DNA from: CAXSEF01 sp964236695
GTDB taxonomy: Bacteria > Pseudomonadota > Alphaproteobacteria > Acetobacterales > Acetobacteraceae
Length of the DNA: 64,000 bases
Direction: 5' to 3'
Assembly: GCA_964236695.1 (NCBI GenBank)
Contig: CAXSFU010000001.1
Span: 124,001-188,000 of the forward strand
Shown: positions 34,816-46,735 of the stretch, in pieces
Numbering within the stretch: position 1 is the stretch's first letter
Layout of the letters: every line of letters begins with the position of its first letter
Notes under the pieces: model-generated
Databases searched by the model: none
What the model saw: the letters and a program-made list of their open reading frames with translations, nothing else
What the model was told of the DNA's origin: nothing
Made by a program: the position numbers and the translations under genes

Positions 34816-36813
34816 TCACTCCGCCGCCGCAAGCTCCAGGGCCGCCCTGCCGTGCGCCTCGCCCACGCACTGCTCCACCGCGTCGCGCAGCGAGGTCGCG
34901 TAGTTGTCCGCGCCGAGGGTCTCGCGGCTGGCCTGGTCGCCCAGCACCCCTCCGTCCGCCGGCCACAGCCCGATGAGGATCCTCGCGCCCGGCAGCCGCG
35001 CCCGCAGGCGGCGCAGCAGGAAGCGCAGGTGCGTCGGGCTGCCGGACAGCTCCAGGTAGGACACGCAGACCATGGCCACGCCGGCGGGGTCGAGGGTCGC
35101 GATGCCGGTGCGCGAGACCGCCTCATACGAGGCGATCGCCGCCCCGAGCCCGTGCTTGCGCAGCAGCTGCGCCAGCATCTCGGACGCCGCCTCGTCGAGC
35201 GGCCCGCGCCCGGCCACGCACAGCACCGGGGCGGGCCCCTGCCAGGCGGGCGCGAGGTCGGCGGCCGACGGCGCCACGGCCTCCGGCGCCGGCTCGCTGG
35301 CGGTGTCGCGGTCCGGCCGCTCGACCCCCGCCACGCCCGGCTCCGCCTTCGCCTTGCCGGCGTCGGGGTTGCTGTCGTCGTGGGTGTCCAGCTCCTCGAT
35401 CAGGTGGTGCAGGCCCTCGCGCAGCTGCTCCACCTGCCCCTCGGTCAGCACGCCGCGGGCCACGTCGCTGGCGGCGAGCTGCAGGCCCTTGAGCGCCACC
35501 TCGTCGTAGTACGACGACAGCGCGCGCGTCCTCAGCAGCGCCTCCGCCTGCTCCTGCACCTCGTCCGGGTCCTGCGCGAGCAGCCGCTGGTAGAAGGTCT
35601 CGACCGGCGTGAGCGCGGGACGGTCGCCGAGCAGCACGTCGAAGAACTCCAGCCGCTTGACGTGGCGCCCCAGCACCACGAGGCACAGCGTCAGCGGCGT
35701 GGACAGGATCAGCCCGATCGGCCCCCACAGCCACGACCAGAAGATCGCCACCACCACCACAGCGATCGGCGACAGCCCGGTGGAGTGCCCGTACAGCAGC
35801 GGCTCGACCGCCTGCCCCATGATCGCCTCGGTGACCACGAACAGCGCCAGGGTCCAGCCCGCCATCGCCCAGCCAGGGTCCACCGCCGCGGCCAGCGCCA
35901 CCGGCAGCACCGCGGCGATGAACGAGCCGACGTAGGGCACGAAGCGCAGCAGCGCGCCGAGCGTGCCCCACAGGATCGGGCTGGGCACGCCGATCACCAT
36001 CAGACCGATGCCGATGATGACGCCGAACGAGGCGTTGATGCACAGCTGGGTGAGGAAGTAGCGCGACAGCCGCGAGCCCGCGTCGTCGAGCGCCAGGGTG
36101 GTGCGGTGCAGGTCGGAGGAGCCGAACAGCCGGATCAGCCGGTCGCGCAGGTCCTCCTGCTGCATCAGGATGAAGATCGCGACGATGAACACCACGCCCA
36201 GCGTTTCCAGCGGCGCCAGCACCGGGGCGGCAAACCGCTGCGCCAGCTCCAGCGGCGTCGCGGCCGGCGGCTGCACCTCGACCACCGTGGGCGCGGCGGC
36301 CGTGCCCCTGCCCTGCGCCGGCCCGCCCGCGGCCGGGCCGGCCGGCGCCGCGGCGGCCCCCGCCGTGGCACCGGGGGCTGCATGCGGCGCTGGGCCGCCG
36401 AGCGCCGGGCCGACCCGCGCCATCAGCGTGTTCATGCGTCCGACCGTCATCGCCCGCACCGAGCCGACCTTGTGCTCGATCGTGCTCTGGTACTGCGGCA
36501 GGTCGCCGGCCAGCGTCGCCACCTGCAGGCCGATCAGGCCGCCCAGGACCAGGATCGTCGCCAGCGCCGCGACCACGGACAGGATCACCGCCAGCACCCT
36601 GGGCAAACGGAAGCGCCGCAGCAGCCGCACCAGCGGCGCCAGCACGAAGCTGAGCAGGATCGCCAGCGTGATCGGGATCAGCACCTCGCGCGCGAAGAAC
36701 AGCGCCGCGACCACCACCACGCCCACGGCGAGGCCGAGCAGGCCCTCCGGCTTCAGCGCCTCGGCCGCGGGGACCTTGGCCTTCGGCAGGCGGCTTTCGG
36801 CGGACTGGGACAC
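34816..36813 (-). CDS. AI-2E family transporter with extra C-terminal Rossmann-like domain
   Basis: A 665-residue membrane protein. Residues about 25-410 are the AI-2E/TqsA/PerM permease family: LLSFVLAPLVRLLRRFRLPR, LRFVPYVGSFIAAVLPVALA, GQAVEPLLYGHSTGLSPIAV, FWSWLWGPIGLILSTPLTLCLVVLGRH. A Pro/Ala-rich loop (about 180-225) breaks the first half. The C-terminal 240 residues are cytoplasmic: a charged linker, then VLCVAGRGPLDEAASEMLAQLL and VAMVCVSYLELSGSPTHLRF, which look like a B12-binding or receiver-type alpha/beta fold. The start is GTG 36813, with CCAGGAG upstream. The transported substrate is unknown. Confidence 0.88.
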   Translation of the reverse strand: MSQSAESRLPKAKVPAAEALKPEGLLGLAVGVVVVAALFFAREVLIPITLAILLSFVLAPLVRLLRRFRLPRVLAVILSVVAALATILVLGGLIGLQVATLAGDLPQYQSTIEHKVGSVRAMTVGRMNTLMARVGPALGGPAPHAAPGATAGAAAAPAGPAAGGPAQGRGTAAAPTVVEVQPPAATPLELAQRFAAPVLAPLETLGVVFIVAIFILMQQEDLRDRLIRLFGSSDLHRTTLALDDAGSRLSRYFLTQLCINASFGVIIGIGLMVIGVPSPILWGTLGALLRFVPYVGSFIAAVLPVALAAAVDPGWAMAGWTLALFVVTEAIMGQAVEPLLYGHSTGLSPIAVVVVAIFWSWLWGPIGLILSTPLTLCLVVLGRHVKRLEFFDVLLGDRPALTPVETFYQRLLAQDPDEVQEQAEALLRTRALSSYYDEVALKGLQLAASDVARGVLTEGQVEQLREGLHHLIEELDTHDDSNPDAGKAKAEPGVAGVERPDRDTASEPAPEAVAPSAADLAPAWQGPAPVLCVAGRGPLDEAASEMLAQLLRKHGLGAAIASYEAVSRTGIATLDPAGVAMVCVSYLELSGSPTHLRFLLRRLRARLPGARILIGLWPADGGVLGDQASRETLGADNYATSLRDAVEQCVGEAHGRAALELAAAE

Positions 36814-36984
36814 GGCAGCGCTCCTGGACGACGGCGTGGTCGCCGTGCCCCGGACCGCCCGGCCGACACGCCACGGTGCAAGGCTACCGGCCGCTGGGGG
36901 CTTTGCGAAGCGGCGACCGCGCCGCGCAGGCCACGCCGGCACCGCCGCGCCCGCCGGAGTCGGGTCGCCTCGACGGCCCGGGCC

Positions 36985-37293
36985 TCAGCCGCGCCGCTCC
37001 GACTCCGCGAACGCCGCCTGCGTTGCCGGCGCCGCCTCGGTCTGGAAGCGCGCCTGCCACTCGCGATACGGCATGCCGTAGACGATCTCGCGCGCGTCCG
37101 GGTCGGCGATCGTGATGTCGCGCGCCGCCGCCTCCTCGCGATACCAGCGCGACAGGCAGTTGCGGCAGAACCCCGCCAGGGTCATCAGGTCGATGTTCTG
37201 CACGTCCGTGCGCTCGCGCAGGTGCGCCACCAGGCGGCGGAACGCGGCCGCCTCCAGCGCGGTGCGGGTCGCCTCGTCCATCTCTGGTGCCAT
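36985..37293 (-). CDS. DUF1244 family protein
   Basis: A 102-residue soluble protein recognisable by the family core LVAHLRERTDVQNIDLMTLAGFCRNCLSRWYREEA, with its conserved Cys-x-x-Cys pair (CRNC), and by VYGMPYREWQARFQ. The family is widespread in proteobacteria and has no established function. The start ATG 37293 is preceded by AAGGAG at good spacing; the 19-residue in-frame extension upstream looks non-coding. Confidence 0.88.
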   Translation of the reverse strand: MAPEMDEATRTALEAAAFRRLVAHLRERTDVQNIDLMTLAGFCRNCLSRWYREEAAARDITIADPDAREIVYGMPYREWQARFQTEAAPATQAAFAESERRG

Positions 37294-37528
37294 CGGCTGC
37301 TCCTTGCGCTGGTCGGCGCGCCGCTGCGCGCGCCGTATCGGCCGCGTCACGCGCGAGATGCGTCGCGCCGGCCACGCCCGGTAGATGGCAGCCGGGGCGG
37401 CGGCAGGGAACCCCTTGCGCGCGGCCGGCCGGCGGTGTCTGTGCGACGGGTGCTATCGCAGGGCGTCCGCCCCGCGGCCTGCGCGGCGACACAGCACGGC
37501 GGCGACAGTCCGCCGGTTCGGGGGCGGA

Positions 37529-38962
37529 ATGGCTGGCTTGCGCAAGGTGCGTCGGGGACGTCGCACCAAGATCCTCGCCACCCTCGGCCCGAGCTCCTCC
37601 TCGCCCGAGGTGCTGGCCCGCCTGTTCGACGCCGGCGCGGACGTGTTCCGCCTCAACTTCAGCCACGGCAGCCACGAGGACCACGCGGCGCGAATCGCGC
37701 TGATCCGCGCGCTGGAGGAGAAGGTCGGCCGGCCGATCGGCATCCTCGCCGACGTCCAGGGCCCCAAGCTGCGCGTCGGCCGCTTCGGCGCCGGCCGCGT
37801 GCACCTGCAGACCGGTCAGAAGTTCCGCCTCGACCTCAGCCCGGTGCCGGGCGACCGCGAGCGGGTGCAGCTGCCGCACACCGAGATCATGGCGGCCGCC
37901 GGCATCGGCACCACGCTGCTGCTCGACGACGGCAAGCTGCGCCTGCGCGTGGACCGCAACCGCGGCGACCACCTGGAGTGCGAGGTGGTCACCGGAGGGC
38001 CGCTGTCCGACCGCAAGGGCGTCAACGTGCCCGACGTGGCGCTGTCCATCCCCGCGCTGACCGCGAAGGACCGCGAGGACCTCGACTTCGTGCTGGCCCT
38101 GGGGGTGGAGTACATCGGCCTCTCGTTCGTGCAGCGCCCCGAGGACGTGGCCGAGGCGCGCGAGATCGCGGCCGGGCGCGCCTGGATCATGACCAAGCTG
38201 GAGAAGCCTCAGGCGCTCGACCGGCTCGACGAGATCATCGCCCTGTCCGACACCGTGATGGTGGCGCGCGGCGACCTCGGCGTGGAGCTGCCCCCCGAGG
38301 AGGTGCCGCTGGCGCAGAAGCGCATCGTCCGCGCCTGCCGGCAGATGGGCAGGCCGGTGGTGGTCGCGACCCAGATGCTGGAAAGCATGATCACCGCCCC
38401 CGCGCCGACCCGCGCCGAGGCGTCGGACGTGGCGACCGCGGTGTTCGACGGCGCCGACGCGGTGATGCTCAGCGCGGAGACCGCCGCCGGGCAGTTCCCG
38501 ATCGAGGCGGTCACAATCATGGACCGCATCGTGGCGCGCGTGGAGCAGGACGCCGGCTGGCGCGCCATCACCGACGCGAGCCGCCCCGCCCCGGACGGCA
38601 CCATCTCGGACGCCATCGCCGCCGCCGCCCGACAGGTCGCGCACTCCATCGGTGCGGAGGCGATCGCCGCCTTCAGCCAGTCCGGCGCCACTGTGCTGCG
38701 CCTGGCCCGCGCGCGGCCGGAGGTGCCGGTGCTCGGCGTGACCAGCGAGCTGCGCACGGCGCGGCGCCTGGCCGTGGTGTGGGGCGTGCACGCGGTGGTG
38801 GCCGAGCAGGTCGCGACCATGACGCAGGCCGTCGAGCGCGCCGGGCGGTTCGCGCGCGCGGAGGGGCACGCCGGGCCGGGCAGGACGATCGTGGTGGCCG
38901 CCGGGGTGCCGTTCGGGCAGTCGGGGACGACGAACGCGCTCAGGGTGGCGGTGGTGAAGTAG
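37529..38962 (+). CDS. pyk: Pyruvate kinase
   Basis: A 477-residue glycolytic enzyme converting phosphoenolpyruvate and ADP to pyruvate and ATP. Signatures: RRTKILATLGPSSSSPEVL, VFRLNFSHGSHEDH, the B-domain start LRVGRF, the active-site lysine region WIMTKLEKPQALDRLDEI, the metal-site MVARGDLGVELPPEEVP and the allosteric-domain VFDGADAVMLSAETAAGQFP. Length is as expected. The start at 37529 (MAGLRKVRRG) has a purine-rich GGGGGCGG just upstream. No operon partner is evident. Confidence 0.96.
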   Translation: MAGLRKVRRGRRTKILATLGPSSSSPEVLARLFDAGADVFRLNFSHGSHEDHAARIALIRALEEKVGRPIGILADVQGPKLRVGRFGAGRVHLQTGQKFRLDLSPVPGDRERVQLPHTEIMAAAGIGTTLLLDDGKLRLRVDRNRGDHLECEVVTGGPLSDRKGVNVPDVALSIPALTAKDREDLDFVLALGVEYIGLSFVQRPEDVAEAREIAAGRAWIMTKLEKPQALDRLDEIIALSDTVMVARGDLGVELPPEEVPLAQKRIVRACRQMGRPVVVATQMLESMITAPAPTRAEASDVATAVFDGADAVMLSAETAAGQFPIEAVTIMDRIVARVEQDAGWRAITDASRPAPDGTISDAIAAAARQVAHSIGAEAIAAFSQSGATVLRLARARPEVPVLGVTSELRTARRLAVVWGVHAVVAEQVATMTQAVERAGRFARAEGHAGPGRTIVVAAGVPFGQSGTTNALRVAVVK

Positions 38963-38981
38963 AAGGGAAAAATCGAGGATC

Positions 38982-39116
38982 CGCCAAAGGCTTGCCTCTG
39001 CAACCGGATCCCGGAAGCGCTTGTCCAGGCGTTGCGGCCGGTGCCGCAGGCCCAGACGGAGGCCGGTCCAGGGGCGCCGCCCCTGGCGGGTCCAGGGCAG
39101 AGCCCTGGCCTTTCTT
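38982..39116. repeat. GC-rich palindromic repeat element, copy 8
   Basis: Between convergent pyk and fatty acid hydroxylase genes. GCCAAAGGCTTGCC, GGTCCAGGGGCGCCGCCCCTGG and GGTCCAGGGCAGAGCCCTGG modules remain; the left part is degraded. Confidence 0.75.
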
Positions 39117-39117
39117 C

Positions 39118-40071
39118 TCAGGCCCGCGCCATCCGCCGCTTCTCGCGCTGCCGACGCACGATCCGCACCATGCGCCGCACCCCCGCGCGCTGCTGCTGCC
39201 ACCAAGTCCCGTGCACCAGCGCGTATTCCGCGCCCGGGTCGCCGGTCTCCACGCACACCCGGGAGAAATCCGCGGTGCGGAACAGCATGTCCCAGTACGG
39301 CAGCACCGCCCCGTAGTTGCACGACCGCTCGCCCGCGGCCGCGATGCCGTGGTGCGCGCGGTGGAAGCGCGGCGAGATCAGCAGCCGGTCGCCGAGCCGG
39401 CCGAAATGCGCCGTGGTGTTGGCGTGGCTCATGCTTTCCAGCAGCCGCTGCAGCAGCACCAGCAGCGGGAACTGCATCGGCGGGATGCCGATCAGCAGGG
39501 CGAGCACGGTGAACCACACGTACTGGATCAGGTCGTCGATCACGTGGTTGCGGTCGTCCGACCAGAAGGTCATCTGCTCCTGCGCGTGGTGCAGCGAGTG
39601 CAGCGCCCACCACCAGCCGAAGCGGTGCGACAGACGGTGGCGCCAGTAGTCCGCGCAGTCCAGGATCAGCAGGTAGCAGGCGAAGGTCAGCACCGGGTGG
39701 CCCAGCAGCGCCGGTACCAGCCGCTCCAGGGTCGGCGGCACCCAGCCATGGTCGGTGAGGAACCCGTTCAGCGACACCTGGAGCTGGTAGAACAGCACGA
39801 AGGTCACCAGAGGGAACACGCCGACCCGCGAGACCAGGGTGTAGAGCACGTCGACGCCGACGGCGTGGCGGTCCGGCCAGTGCTGCAGCGGGCGCAGACG
39901 CTCCAGCGGCAGGCACACGGCATAGGTCACCGCGACCTGCACCACGCCGTAGATCGCGAAGATCGCCCAGCCGAAAGCCACGTCCTCCCAGTCCATCAGG
40001 TCGAGCGCGTAGAGCGCCGGCACCAGCAGGTGCTCCTGCAGCCAGCCGGCCGCCAGCGTGAACGGGTCCAT
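39118..40071 (-). CDS. Sterol desaturase / fatty acid hydroxylase superfamily protein
   Basis: A 317-residue membrane-bound di-iron enzyme. Histidine boxes are seen in order: HRLSHRF, HSLHHAQEQM, HANTTAHF and RFHRAHHGI, between four or five hydrophobic segments. The family hydroxylates or desaturates lipids (fatty acyl chains, sterols, carotenoids); which lipid is not clear. The C-terminus is strongly basic (RRMVRIVRRQREKRRMARA). Start ATG 40071 has GGAGGCGAGG upstream. Confidence 0.9.
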   Translation of the reverse strand: MDPFTLAAGWLQEHLLVPALYALDLMDWEDVAFGWAIFAIYGVVQVAVTYAVCLPLERLRPLQHWPDRHAVGVDVLYTLVSRVGVFPLVTFVLFYQLQVSLNGFLTDHGWVPPTLERLVPALLGHPVLTFACYLLILDCADYWRHRLSHRFGWWWALHSLHHAQEQMTFWSDDRNHVIDDLIQYVWFTVLALLIGIPPMQFPLLVLLQRLLESMSHANTTAHFGRLGDRLLISPRFHRAHHGIAAAGERSCNYGAVLPYWDMLFRTADFSRVCVETGDPGAEYALVHGTWWQQQRAGVRRMVRIVRRQREKRRMARA

Positions 40072-40346
40072 GGCCTCGCCTCCGAAGGTCTCCGCCTCCT
40101 GATAGCACGCCGCGCGGCGGCACGAAGCCGCCGATGACGCTCCCGCCACCGCCACGGACCGGGGCCACGCGCCACGGGACAACACCGGGACGCGGGTTCG
40201 CGCGTGCGCCGGCGGTGGGCCGGCTCGCGCTGCCACCGTCCGGCCTGCCGCCCCGCGCCCGCTGTCGCGCCACCGCGCCCCGTGCTACGCAGTCGTTCCA
40301 CGCCTGGGCATTGGCCCCGACACACGCTCAGAGGGGTCCAGACACG

Positions 40347-40709
40347 GTGTCCGGCGCGCGCATCCTGATCGTCGAGGACGAGTTCCTGATCCGCCTGACC
40401 CTGGCGGAGGCGCTCGCCGACGAGGGCTTCGACGTGGTCGAGGCCGAGACCGGCGACGCGGCGCTGCACCTGATCAAGGCCGATCCCACGATCCGGCTGA
40501 TGCTCACAGACATGCAGCTCCCCGGCACGCTGGACGGCGCGCAGCTCGCCGCCCGGGCACGCGAGCACAACCCGGAGCTGCCGATCATCTTCGTCACCGG
40601 CCGGCCGGAGGCGGTGGGCGCGCTGCTCACCCGGCGCGACCTGTTCATCGCCAAGCCCTACCTGCCGTCCGAGGTCTGCACCGCGGCCAGGCGCCTTATT
40701 GCCGCCTGA
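40347..40709 (+). CDS. Stand-alone response regulator receiver
   Basis: A 120-residue single receiver domain without an output domain: RILIVEDEFLIRLTLAEALA, phosphoacceptor Asp55 in LMLTDMQLPG, Thr in IIFVTGRPEA and Lys in FIAKPYLPSE. This type (FixJ/CheY-like, common in alphaproteobacteria) passes phosphate to other proteins. No histidine kinase is adjacent, so its partner is elsewhere. The start is GTG 40347 with GAGGGG upstream; upstream residues in the same frame look non-coding. Confidence 0.88.
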   Translation: MSGARILIVEDEFLIRLTLAEALADEGFDVVEAETGDAALHLIKADPTIRLMLTDMQLPGTLDGAQLAARAREHNPELPIIFVTGRPEAVGALLTRRDLFIAKPYLPSEVCTAARRLIAA

Positions 40710-40798
40710 AGCTCCGCCGGCCGTCGGCACGCCCCGTGCATCCGCTCCGGCCGACCGGGTGACGGGCACCCAATCGCGCGCCTGCCAGCGGAGCCGCC

Positions 40799-43561
<2,763 letters not shown>

Positions 43562-43718
43562 GCGTGGTCGCCGGCCCTCCTGTCCCGGCGCGGACATGCC
43601 CGGCCGCCAGCCCCGGCGAAACCGTCGCGTTACGTTTCTGCCATCGAAAACACCCGATCCAGGACCATCTTGCAGGTCAACGGACTGGTTCGGACGCAGG
43701 TCGGGCGGAGAGCATGCG

Positions 43719-44144
43719 ATGATGGTGCGAGCGTTGAAGCGGGCGCTGCTGCCCCTGGTGGCGATGACGCCGCTGCTCGGCGGCTGCGTCTATCCTTACG
43801 GCTACTACAGCGGCTACGGCTATCCCTACGGCTATGGCGGCTATGGCTATGGCGGTTACGGTTATGGCGGTTACGGTTATGCGCCATTCTACGGGGCCGG
43901 CTACGGATACTTCCCCGGCTACATCGGCACCGGGTTGTACAGCCCGTTCGGGTTCGGCTATGGCTTCGGTGGCTATGGCTTCCGTGGTGGCTACGGATTC
44001 CGCGGCGGCTACGGTGGCTTCGGCGGCTACGGCTATCGCGGCGGCTGGGGCGGCTATCGCGGCGGCGGGTTCCGTGGCGGCGGCTTCGGCGGCGGCGGCT
44101 TCCACGGCGGTGGCGGCTTTCATGGCGGCGGCGGACACCGCTGA
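43719..44144 (+). CDS. Gly/Tyr-rich lipoprotein
   Basis: A 141-residue lipoprotein: signal MMVRALKRALLPLVAMTPLL with lipobox LLGGC. The mature chain is almost entirely low-complexity. First come Tyr/Gly repeats (YGYPYGYGGYGYGGYG), then Phe/Arg/Gly repeats (GFRGGYGFRGGYGG), and finally Gly/His (GGGFHGGGGFHGGGGHR). It is likely surface-exposed and possibly adhesive or metal-binding through the His/Gly tail, but no function is known. Similar Gly-rich small lipoproteins are common in proteobacteria. GGAG upstream supports the start; the frame clearly codes because Gly/Tyr spacing is preserved. Confidence 0.8.
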   Translation: MMVRALKRALLPLVAMTPLLGGCVYPYGYYSGYGYPYGYGGYGYGGYGYGGYGYAPFYGAGYGYFPGYIGTGLYSPFGFGYGFGGYGFRGGYGFRGGYGGFGGYGYRGGWGGYRGGGFRGGGFGGGGFHGGGGFHGGGGHR

Positions 44145-44188
44145 CGCCGGTTGGTCGCGCGGCGGCGGCGGATCAGCGGGACGCCGGG

Positions 44189-45934
44189 ATGGCTGATCCG
44201 CACACCCGGCACGTGGCATTGCGGCGGACCCTTGAGGCCCTGCAGGGCGGGCACTTCGAGGCCGCGCATGCGGGTGCGGCCGGCTTCTGCGACGCCGACC
44301 CCGGTGACCTGGAAGCATCCCTCCTGGCCGGCCTTGCGCTGGGTGGCTGCTCGGCGCGGACCGGCGCGGGCGAAGCCAACGGGCTGGCGGAGCGTTCGGC
44401 CACGCTCCTCGCCGGAGTGGCGGCGCGGCGCCCGGAGCACGCGCATCCCTGCCTCGACCTGCTCGGGCTGCTGCGCCGCGAGCGACTGCAGGACGGCTAT
44501 GGCCGGGTGCTGCGCGCCTGCCTGGCTCGTGCGCCGGACGACGTGCGGCTGCGGCGGGCACTGGCGGAACTGCTGCTCGAGGACGGGGACGAGGCGGGCG
44601 CGCTGGCCACCATCGACGCCTGGTTGGCGCTGCGGCCGGGCGACGAGGCGGCACTCGGGCTGCGTGGCACCGTGCTGGTGTCGCTGGGCCGGGCGGAGGA
44701 GGCGCTCGCGCAGTTCCGCGCCCTGGCGGCGCGCTCGCCGGGCTCCGCCAGGCACTGGACCAACCTGGGCAACACGCTGCGCCTGCTGGGGCGCCTCGAC
44801 GAGGCGGTGCCGGCGCTGCACCGCGCCGCCAGGCTGGCGCCGCGCGACGGGCAGATCCGCCTGAACCACGCGGTGGCGCTGCTGCACGCGGGGCGCCTGG
44901 ACGCGGGGTGGCGGGAGTACGAGGCGCGGCTGTCCCTGCCGGGCCACACCGACCTGCCTGCCTCACGCCTGCTGCCGTCGCTGGCCGAACTGCCGGGCGG
45001 CCTCGCCGCGCTGCGCGGGCGCACCGTGCTGTGCACCCACGAGGAGGGTTTCGGCGACACGCTGCAGTTCGCGCGCTACCTGCCCCTGCTGGCGGCCGCC
45101 GGCGTGCGGGTCGTGGCACGGGTACCGGCGCCGCTGGTGCGCCTGCTCCGCTCGCTCGGACCGGGGATCGAGGTCGTCGAGCACTCTGCCGAACTGCCCG
45201 ACCCTGCGCCCGGCCGCGCCCGAGCCGACACCTTCGACTGGCACTGTCCGATGCTCAGCCTGCCGCGGGTGTTCGGCACCGCACTGGACACCATCCCGTC
45301 GTCGACGCCCTACCTGCACGCCGACCCCGCGCTGGTCGTGGCGGCGGAGGCGCGGCTTGCGCGCGCCCTCGGCCGACCCGCGCCGGGCACCGACGCCGCC
45401 CTGCGCGTCGGCCTCGTCTGGGCCGGGCAGTCGCGGCCCTGGCAGCCCGGCTTCGCCGCCATCGACCGCCGCCGCAGCATCGGCCTGGCCGCGCTCGCGC
45501 CGCTGGGCACGCTGCCGGGGGTGGCACTGGTCGGGCTGCAGGTCGGGCCCGCCGCCTCGGAGGCCGGCGCGCTGCCGAGGCTGGCGCTGCACGACGGCGT
45601 CGCGGACGCACGCGACTTCGCCGACACCGCGGCCGTGGTGGCCTGCCTCGACGTCGTGGTCAGCGTGGACACCGCGATGGTCCATCTCGCGGGCGCGCTG
45701 GGCCGGCCGGTGCTGATGCTCGACCGCTTCGACGCCTGCTGGCGCTGGCTGCACGGACGCGAGGACAGCCCCTGGTATCCCCGGATGTGCATCGTGCGGC
45801 AGGCGGGCCCTGGGGAGTGGAGCGGAGTCGTCGGCCGGGTCGCGGACGCGCTGCGCGGCATGGTGGAGGCAGGCGCCAGGCGGCAGGCGACGCTGGAGGC
45901 TCCGCCCCCGGACCCCGCCCGGTTCTCGTCCTGA
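44189..45934 (+). CDS. TPR protein with C-terminal glycosyltransferase-like domain
   Basis: A 581-residue protein. Residues about 1-255 hold several TPR-like helices (LRRALAELLLEDGDEAGALATI, GRAEEALAQFRALAARSPGSARHW, GNTLRLLGRLDEAVPALHRAARLAP). Residues about 265-560 form a GT9-like domain (TVLCTHEEGFGDTLQFARYLPLL, VGLVWAGQSRPW, VVSVDTAMVHLAGALGRPVLMLDRF). This TPR-GT combination is frequent in alphaproteobacteria and often lies near flagellin or surface-glycan genes, but none is adjacent here. Starts 44 bp after the Gly/Tyr lipoprotein stop. Confidence 0.85.
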   Translation: MADPHTRHVALRRTLEALQGGHFEAAHAGAAGFCDADPGDLEASLLAGLALGGCSARTGAGEANGLAERSATLLAGVAARRPEHAHPCLDLLGLLRRERLQDGYGRVLRACLARAPDDVRLRRALAELLLEDGDEAGALATIDAWLALRPGDEAALGLRGTVLVSLGRAEEALAQFRALAARSPGSARHWTNLGNTLRLLGRLDEAVPALHRAARLAPRDGQIRLNHAVALLHAGRLDAGWREYEARLSLPGHTDLPASRLLPSLAELPGGLAALRGRTVLCTHEEGFGDTLQFARYLPLLAAAGVRVVARVPAPLVRLLRSLGPGIEVVEHSAELPDPAPGRARADTFDWHCPMLSLPRVFGTALDTIPSSTPYLHADPALVVAAEARLARALGRPAPGTDAALRVGLVWAGQSRPWQPGFAAIDRRRSIGLAALAPLGTLPGVALVGLQVGPAASEAGALPRLALHDGVADARDFADTAAVVACLDVVVSVDTAMVHLAGALGRPVLMLDRFDACWRWLHGREDSPWYPRMCIVRQAGPGEWSGVVGRVADALRGMVEAGARRQATLEAPPPDPARFSS

Positions 45935-46004
45935 GGGTGGGGTGGCGGGAGCAGAGGACGGGCGCCCGGGGTATGGTGGCGCGAGAGCCCGGAAAGGACA
46001 GCAG

Positions 46005-46478
46005 ATGCCCGACGATCGCCCGCCCCTGCCCCCGTTCACCCGCGAGACGGCCACAGCCAAGGTCCGCGGCGCGGAGGACGGCTGGAACAGCTGCGAGCCC
46101 GCACGGGTGTCGCTTGCCTACAGCGCCGACAGCCGCTGGCGCAACCGCAGCGAGTTCCTCTCGGGGCGGCCGGCAATCGTGGCCTTCCTGGCCGCGAAAT
46201 GGGCGCGCGAGCTGGACTACCGTCTGGTCAAGGAGCTGTGGGCGTTCGGCGACGACCGGATCGCCGTGCGCTTCGCCTACGAGTGGCACGATGCGGCCGG
46301 CGCCTGGTTCCGGTCGTATGGCAACGAGAACTGGGAGTTCGACGCGCACGGCCTGATGCGGACGCGCCACGCCAGCATCAACGACGTGGCGATCGCGGAG
46401 GCCGACCGGCTGTTCCGCTGGGACCGTGCGGCGGCCCGACCGGCGGCGCACCCCGGGCTGACCGGGCTGGGACTCTGA
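46005..46478 (+). CDS. Nuclear transport factor 2-like protein (DUF1348 family)
   Basis: A 157-residue protein with PFTRETATAKVRGAEDGWNSC, FLSGRPAIVAFLAAKW, LWAFGDDRIAVRFAYEWHDAAG, YGNENWEF and MRTRHASINDV, all typical of the DUF1348 branch of the SnoaL/NTF2 cone-shaped fold. The fold binds small hydrophobic ligands; no activity is known for this branch. The start ATG 46005 follows GGAAAGGA; the longer frame at 45942 is less likely. Confidence 0.88.
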   Translation: MPDDRPPLPPFTRETATAKVRGAEDGWNSCEPARVSLAYSADSRWRNRSEFLSGRPAIVAFLAAKWARELDYRLVKELWAFGDDRIAVRFAYEWHDAAGAWFRSYGNENWEFDAHGLMRTRHASINDVAIAEADRLFRWDRAAARPAAHPGLTGLGL

Positions 46479-46544
46479 CCGGAGACACGCCGGGCGTTCG
46501 GCGTCAGGACATCAACAGGGGCTTCGTGCCAAAAGGCCGCTTTG

Positions 46545-46710
46545 TATCAACGGCCGAAAGATTTGGCCTGTTGAGGCAAGCAAGGCTGGGCTCTGCCCAG
46601 ACCCGCCAGGGGCGAGCCGCCCCTGGACCCGGGCTTCCTTAAGAATCGGATTCCAAAGGCTTGCCTTTGGCGGGGTCCAGGGGGCAAAGCCCTGGCCTTC
46701 CTGTCCTGAC
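46545..46710. repeat. GC-rich palindromic repeat element, copy 9
   Basis: Between convergent DUF1348 and argC genes. It starts with TATCAACGGCCGAAAG, then GGCTGGGCTCTGCCCAG, CCAGGGGCGAGCCGCCCCTGG, TTAAGAATCGGATTCC and CCAAAGGCTTGCCTTTGG. The match with copy 5 is nearly base for base, implying recent duplication or gene conversion. Confidence 0.9.
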
Positions 46711-46735
46711 CGGTCAGGACAACCGGCCGCCGGTG

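Noticed and set aside
34711..40137. Open frame of 1808 codons on the plus strand
   Set aside because: It runs antisense to the AI-2E gene and through pyk in another frame. Composition is Arg/Gly/His-rich without any domain; a typical shadow of very high GC.
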